This document shows, piece after piece, positions 61,007 to 64,000 of a DNA stretch of 64,000 bases. The position numbers and the translations under genes are program-made. Each line of letters begins with the position of its first letter. The stretch's first letter is position 1. The notes below the pieces were generated by a model. The model had not been told where the DNA came from. It saw only the letters and a list, made by a program, of their open reading frames with translations, and searched no databases. Origin of the DNA: Autumnicola musiva (GTDB lineage Bacteria; Bacteroidota; Bacteroidia; Flavobacteriales; Flavobacteriaceae); NCBI RefSeq assembly GCF_031846585.1, contig NZ_JAVRHK010000001.1, positions 186,001 to 250,000 on the forward strand, read 5' to 3'.

Positions 61007-64000
61007 ATGAAAAAGATAGATAAGGAATTTAAACTCTCTTCGTGGGCCATTGATAATAAAATGACGGTGTATGTTATCATCGCTATTATCATGATTGGCG
61101 GATTGATGTCTTATTATAATATGCCGCGTGAATCCTTCCCCGAAATTGTGGAAACAAAAATTTACGTGAGTTCAATCAACCCGGGGAATTCAGCAGAAGA
61201 TGTTGAAAAGTTTATCACTGAACCCCTGGAAGAAGAATTCAGTGATGTGGGAGGTATTAAGGAAATTACCTCAACCACCCTTCAGGATTACTCTCTTGTT
61301 ATTGTAGAATTTGAAGATGATGTAGATGTACAGGAAGCCAAGCAAAGGGTTAAGGACAAAGTAGATATAGTAAAATCAGAAACTACATGGCCTACACTGG
61401 ATAATGGGGCAAAGGTAGAGCCAAATGTTTTTGATCTAAACTTTTCAGAAGCCCAGCCCATCCTGAATATAAACCTTACAGGAGACTACCCTGTACAACA
61501 GCTGAAGGAATATGCAGAATATCTTCAGGAGAAAATTGAACTTCTGCCACAAATAAAAGAAGCCAGTATTCGGGGTGCCGAAGATATGGAGGTGGAAATT
61601 GCCGTTGATATCTATAAAATGACGGCTTCGCAGGTAAGCTTCAGCGATATTATAAATGCAGTAAGTACTGAAAATCGTACCATTTCTGGTGGGAACGTAG
61701 TTACCAGCGGTGTCCAGAAAAACATCAGGATAATTGGAGAAATTGAAGAACCTTCAGAACTTGAAGATGTTGTGGTAAAACGCCAGGGCGGAAATATCTT
61801 CCTTAGGGATATTGCCACTGTGCGCTTCCATGAAAAAGATCCCACCACTTTTGCAAGAGAGTATGGAAATCCCGTAGTGATGCTGGATGTTAAAAAACGC
61901 AGCGGCAAAAACATGATTGAAGCTGTAGACCAGATTAAGCAAATTGTAGAAAGGGAGGAAGAAGAATATTTACCGCAAGGCCTGGATATAAGCCTTACCA
62001 ATGACCTTTCCACCGATACCCGAAACCAGGTGGATGATCTGGTAAATAATATAATATTTGGGGTGATCCTGGTAGTTTTGGTGCTTATGTTTTTTCTTGG
62101 TTTCCGAAATGCTCTTTTTGTTGGCCTTGCCATTCCGCTTTCCATGTTCCTATCATACATTGTGCTGTCCAGTCTTGGCTACACCCTTAACACAATGGTA
62201 TTGTTTGCATTGGTAATGGGCCTCGGGATGCTGGTAGACAACGGAATTGTTGTGGTGGAAAATGTTTATAGCCTTATGGCTGAAGGAATGCCCAGGATTA
62301 AAGCTGCCAAACAGGGACTTGGAGAAATCGCGTGGCCAATTATAGCCTCTACAGCCACTACTCTTATGGCGTTTTTCCCATTGGGCCTATGGCCGGGGAC
62401 TATTGGAAAATTTATGATGATTTTCCCAATTACTCTTTCTATCGTATTAGGTTCTTCATTATTTGTGGCTCTTATCATTAATTCCATGTTAACCTCGCAA
62501 TTCATGGAAACTGAGGAAGAAGAAATTTCAAAAAAGAGGCTTATACGTATAAGCGTGATTCTTGGTGGTTTGGGAGTAATCTTTTTAATTACAGGATTTA
62601 TAATTGATATAGGAGCATTAAGGGCCATTGGTAATTTAGCCATTCTGGCCGTGTTGTTACTATGGTTATATAAATATGTATTGGCAAAAGCAGTAGAATA
62701 TTTCCAGTTTAAGGCTCTTAAAAAACTTGAAAATAATTATGAGAGGGCTCTTAAATATGCCCTTAGAGGAAAAAAAGCTTATGGATTTTTCTTTGGAACA
62801 TTACTACTTCTGGTAGCCTCTTTCGTATTAATTGGGCTTGTACAACCTGAAGTTTTGTTCTTCCCGGAAAATGAACCTAAACAAATCATTACCTATATTG
62901 AATATCCTGAAGGTACCGATATTCAAAAAACTAATGAGCTCACTAAACGGGTAGAGCAGCGCATTTTTGATGTTGCCCAGCAGTATGAAGATGAGAACGG
63001 GTATAACTTCATGGTGGAATCCATGATTTCCCAGGTAGGTGAAGGCGCAGGAAACCCTCAAACCGATGGAGGACAGCAAAATTCCATGCCACATAAAGGT
63101 AAGGTAACCCTGGTAATGCGGGAGTTTAAAGAACGCCGCGGGGTAGAGAGTAGCAAGGTGCTTTCAGAAGTTCGCGATGCCGTGCAGGGTTTCCCCGGCG
63201 CATCTATTATTGTGGAAAAAGATGCTGCAGGCCCACCTTCAGGTTATCCTATTAATATTGAATTAAAAGGCGAAAATTACGAGAACATGCTTGCGGAAGC
63301 AGAAAACCTCAGGTCTTATATTCAAAATTTAAGTATAGCGGGAATAGAAGAATTGAAAATAGACGTAAATAAGTCTAAACCCGAACTGGACGTTCGTGTG
63401 GACAGGCAAAAGGCAGGACAATTAGGAGTTTCCACTTCTAGTGTGGGCCAAACCCTGAGAAGGGCTATTTACGGGGAGGAAGTTTCTACATACAAAGAAG
63501 GTGATGATGACTATGAAGTGAATGTTCGTTTTGCTGATGAGTACAGGTATGATGAAAATGTGCTTTTTAATCAGCCAATTACATTTAAAGATCAGAATAC
63601 GGGCGAGGTGGTACAGGTACCAATTTCATCCCTTGTTGAGACTGAGGTGGCTTCATCTTTCAGCTCAATCAAACGAAAAGATCTTAAGCGCGTAATAACA
63701 ATTTATTCCAATGTTCTGGAAGGTTATAACGGCAATGAAATTGTTGAACAGCTAAAAACAGAACTAAACAACTACGAGCTACCGGAGGAAATGACTTTTG
63801 AATTCACCGGAGAGCAGGAAAAGCAAGCTGAAAATATGAGCTTTCTGGTAAAGGCCCTGCTTATTGCAATAGGCGGAATTCTGCTAATACTGGTAGCCCA
63901 GTTTAACTCGGTTTCCAAACCGGTTATTATTGTAATGGCTGTGGTTTTGAGTTTAGTTGGGGTTTTCCTTGGGCTAATTACTTTCCAAATGGACTTTATC
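61007..64000 (+). CDS. RND efflux pump permease (AcrB-like), 3' end beyond the window
   Basis: The inner-membrane proton-driven pump. The open frame runs 998 codons to the right edge without a stop; typical length is about 1040-1170, so it is truncated by the window only. Features are the first helix (VIIAIIMIGGLMSYY), the PRESFPEI porter start, NNIIFGVILVVLVLMFFLG and the proton-relay helix LVMGLGMLVDNGIVVVENV. There D411-N412 stands where AcrB has D407-D408. The second-half helices begin near 63841. It is third in the TetR-TolC-adaptor-pump operon. The substrate is unknown. Confidence 0.95.
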   Translation, partial: MKKIDKEFKLSSWAIDNKMTVYVIIAIIMIGGLMSYYNMPRESFPEIVETKIYVSSINPGNSAEDVEKFITEPLEEEFSDVGGIKEITSTTLQDYSLVIVEFEDDVDVQEAKQRVKDKVDIVKSETTWPTLDNGAKVEPNVFDLNFSEAQPILNINLTGDYPVQQLKEYAEYLQEKIELLPQIKEASIRGAEDMEVEIAVDIYKMTASQVSFSDIINAVSTENRTISGGNVVTSGVQKNIRIIGEIEEPSELEDVVVKRQGGNIFLRDIATVRFHEKDPTTFAREYGNPVVMLDVKKRSGKNMIEAVDQIKQIVEREEEEYLPQGLDISLTNDLSTDTRNQVDDLVNNIIFGVILVVLVLMFFLGFRNALFVGLAIPLSMFLSYIVLSSLGYTLNTMVLFALVMGLGMLVDNGIVVVENVYSLMAEGMPRIKAAKQGLGEIAWPIIASTATTLMAFFPLGLWPGTIGKFMMIFPITLSIVLGSSLFVALIINSMLTSQFMETEEEEISKKRLIRISVILGGLGVIFLITGFIIDIGALRAIGNLAILAVLLLWLYKYVLAKAVEYFQFKALKKLENNYERALKYALRGKKAYGFFFGTLLLLVASFVLIGLVQPEVLFFPENEPKQIITYIEYPEGTDIQKTNELTKRVEQRIFDVAQQYEDENGYNFMVESMISQVGEGAGNPQTDGGQQNSMPHKGKVTLVMREFKERRGVESSKVLSEVRDAVQGFPGASIIVEKDAAGPPSGYPINIELKGENYENMLAEAENLRSYIQNLSIAGIEELKIDVNKSKPELDVRVDRQKAGQLGVSTSSVGQTLRRAIYGEEVSTYKEGDDDYEVNVRFADEYRYDENVLFNQPITFKDQNTGEVVQVPISSLVETEVASSFSSIKRKDLKRVITIYSNVLEGYNGNEIVEQLKTELNNYELPEEMTFEFTGEQEKQAENMSFLVKALLIAIGGILLILVAQFNSVSKPVIIVMAVVLSLVGVFLGLITFQMDFI

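Noticed and set aside
61612..62160. 182-codon minus-strand frame
   Set aside because: Antisense to the RND pump, which shows all family motifs.
1..64000. CRISPR arrays, rRNA genes, insertion sequences
   Set aside because: The only regular short arrays are the 15-bp and 11-bp tandem repeats and the 30-bp two-copy repeat; none has CRISPR spacing with unique spacers, and no transposase or rRNA signature was seen.

Overview
The window looks like chromosome from a marine-type Flavobacteriaceae bacterium (Bacteroidota; Gramella/Salegentibacter-like, which is an inference). The evidence is low-GC DNA, a type IX secretion (T9SS) sorting domain, a TonB-dependent receptor with a carboxypeptidase-like N-terminal domain, Bacteroidota-only families (DUF4271, DUF4296, DUF5686, a PorT-like barrel), one ExbB with two ExbD proteins, and several promoters of the Bacteroidota -7 type TAnnTTTG.

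Region 1 (1-13.1 kb) is an integrated accessory island, all transcribed leftward. Reading from the right border it holds a tyrosine recombinase, a 0.7 kb gap with direct repeats and two candidate micro-ORFs, a large divergent superfamily-2 helicase-like protein, and then a type I restriction-modification operon in the order hsdM, DUF4268 nuclease-like gene, hsdS, uracil-DNA-glycosylase-like gene, hsdR. The two extra genes are cotranscribed with the restriction genes and make this an unusual composite. At the right border a 5' fragment of trmB (tRNA m7G46 methyltransferase) keeps its start and promoter but runs out of homology after about 31 codons, just before the integrase. The simplest reading is that the island integrated into the 5' part of trmB. 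The left border lies outside the window.

Region 2 (13.1-22.4 kb) starts with a GT-B glycosyltransferase. A PhoB/PhoR-like two-component pair follows, divergent from a TonB receptor, a lipoprotein containing a nearly perfect internal duplication, and a minimal T9SS sorting-domain protein. A LuxE-like acyl-protein synthetase ends the region.

Region 3 (22.4-46 kb) is mostly core housekeeping: tyrS, an epimerase, DUF4296, pyrC, a polyprenol-phosphate mannosyltransferase-like GT2, DUF4271, hemD, pckA, DUF423, an Lrp regulator, ferritin, a zinc metallopeptidase, pyrH-frr, DUF5686, an MMPL-type RND protein, asnS, an RluA-type pseudouridine synthase, rpoN, a PAP2-like membrane protein and a PorT-like barrel.

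Region 4 (46-57.7 kb) contains the exbB/exbD energiser operon, tRNA-Ser(GGA), ansA, an acyltransferase, tatD, a retropepsin-like protease, a 15-bp tandem repeat fused to a very long terminator hairpin, odhB-odhA and a polyprenyl diphosphate synthase. Region 5 (57.8-64 kb) is a TetR-controlled tripartite efflux operon (TolC, adaptor, RND pump). A perfect 10-bp dyad sits on the TetR promoter, and the pump gene runs off the right edge.
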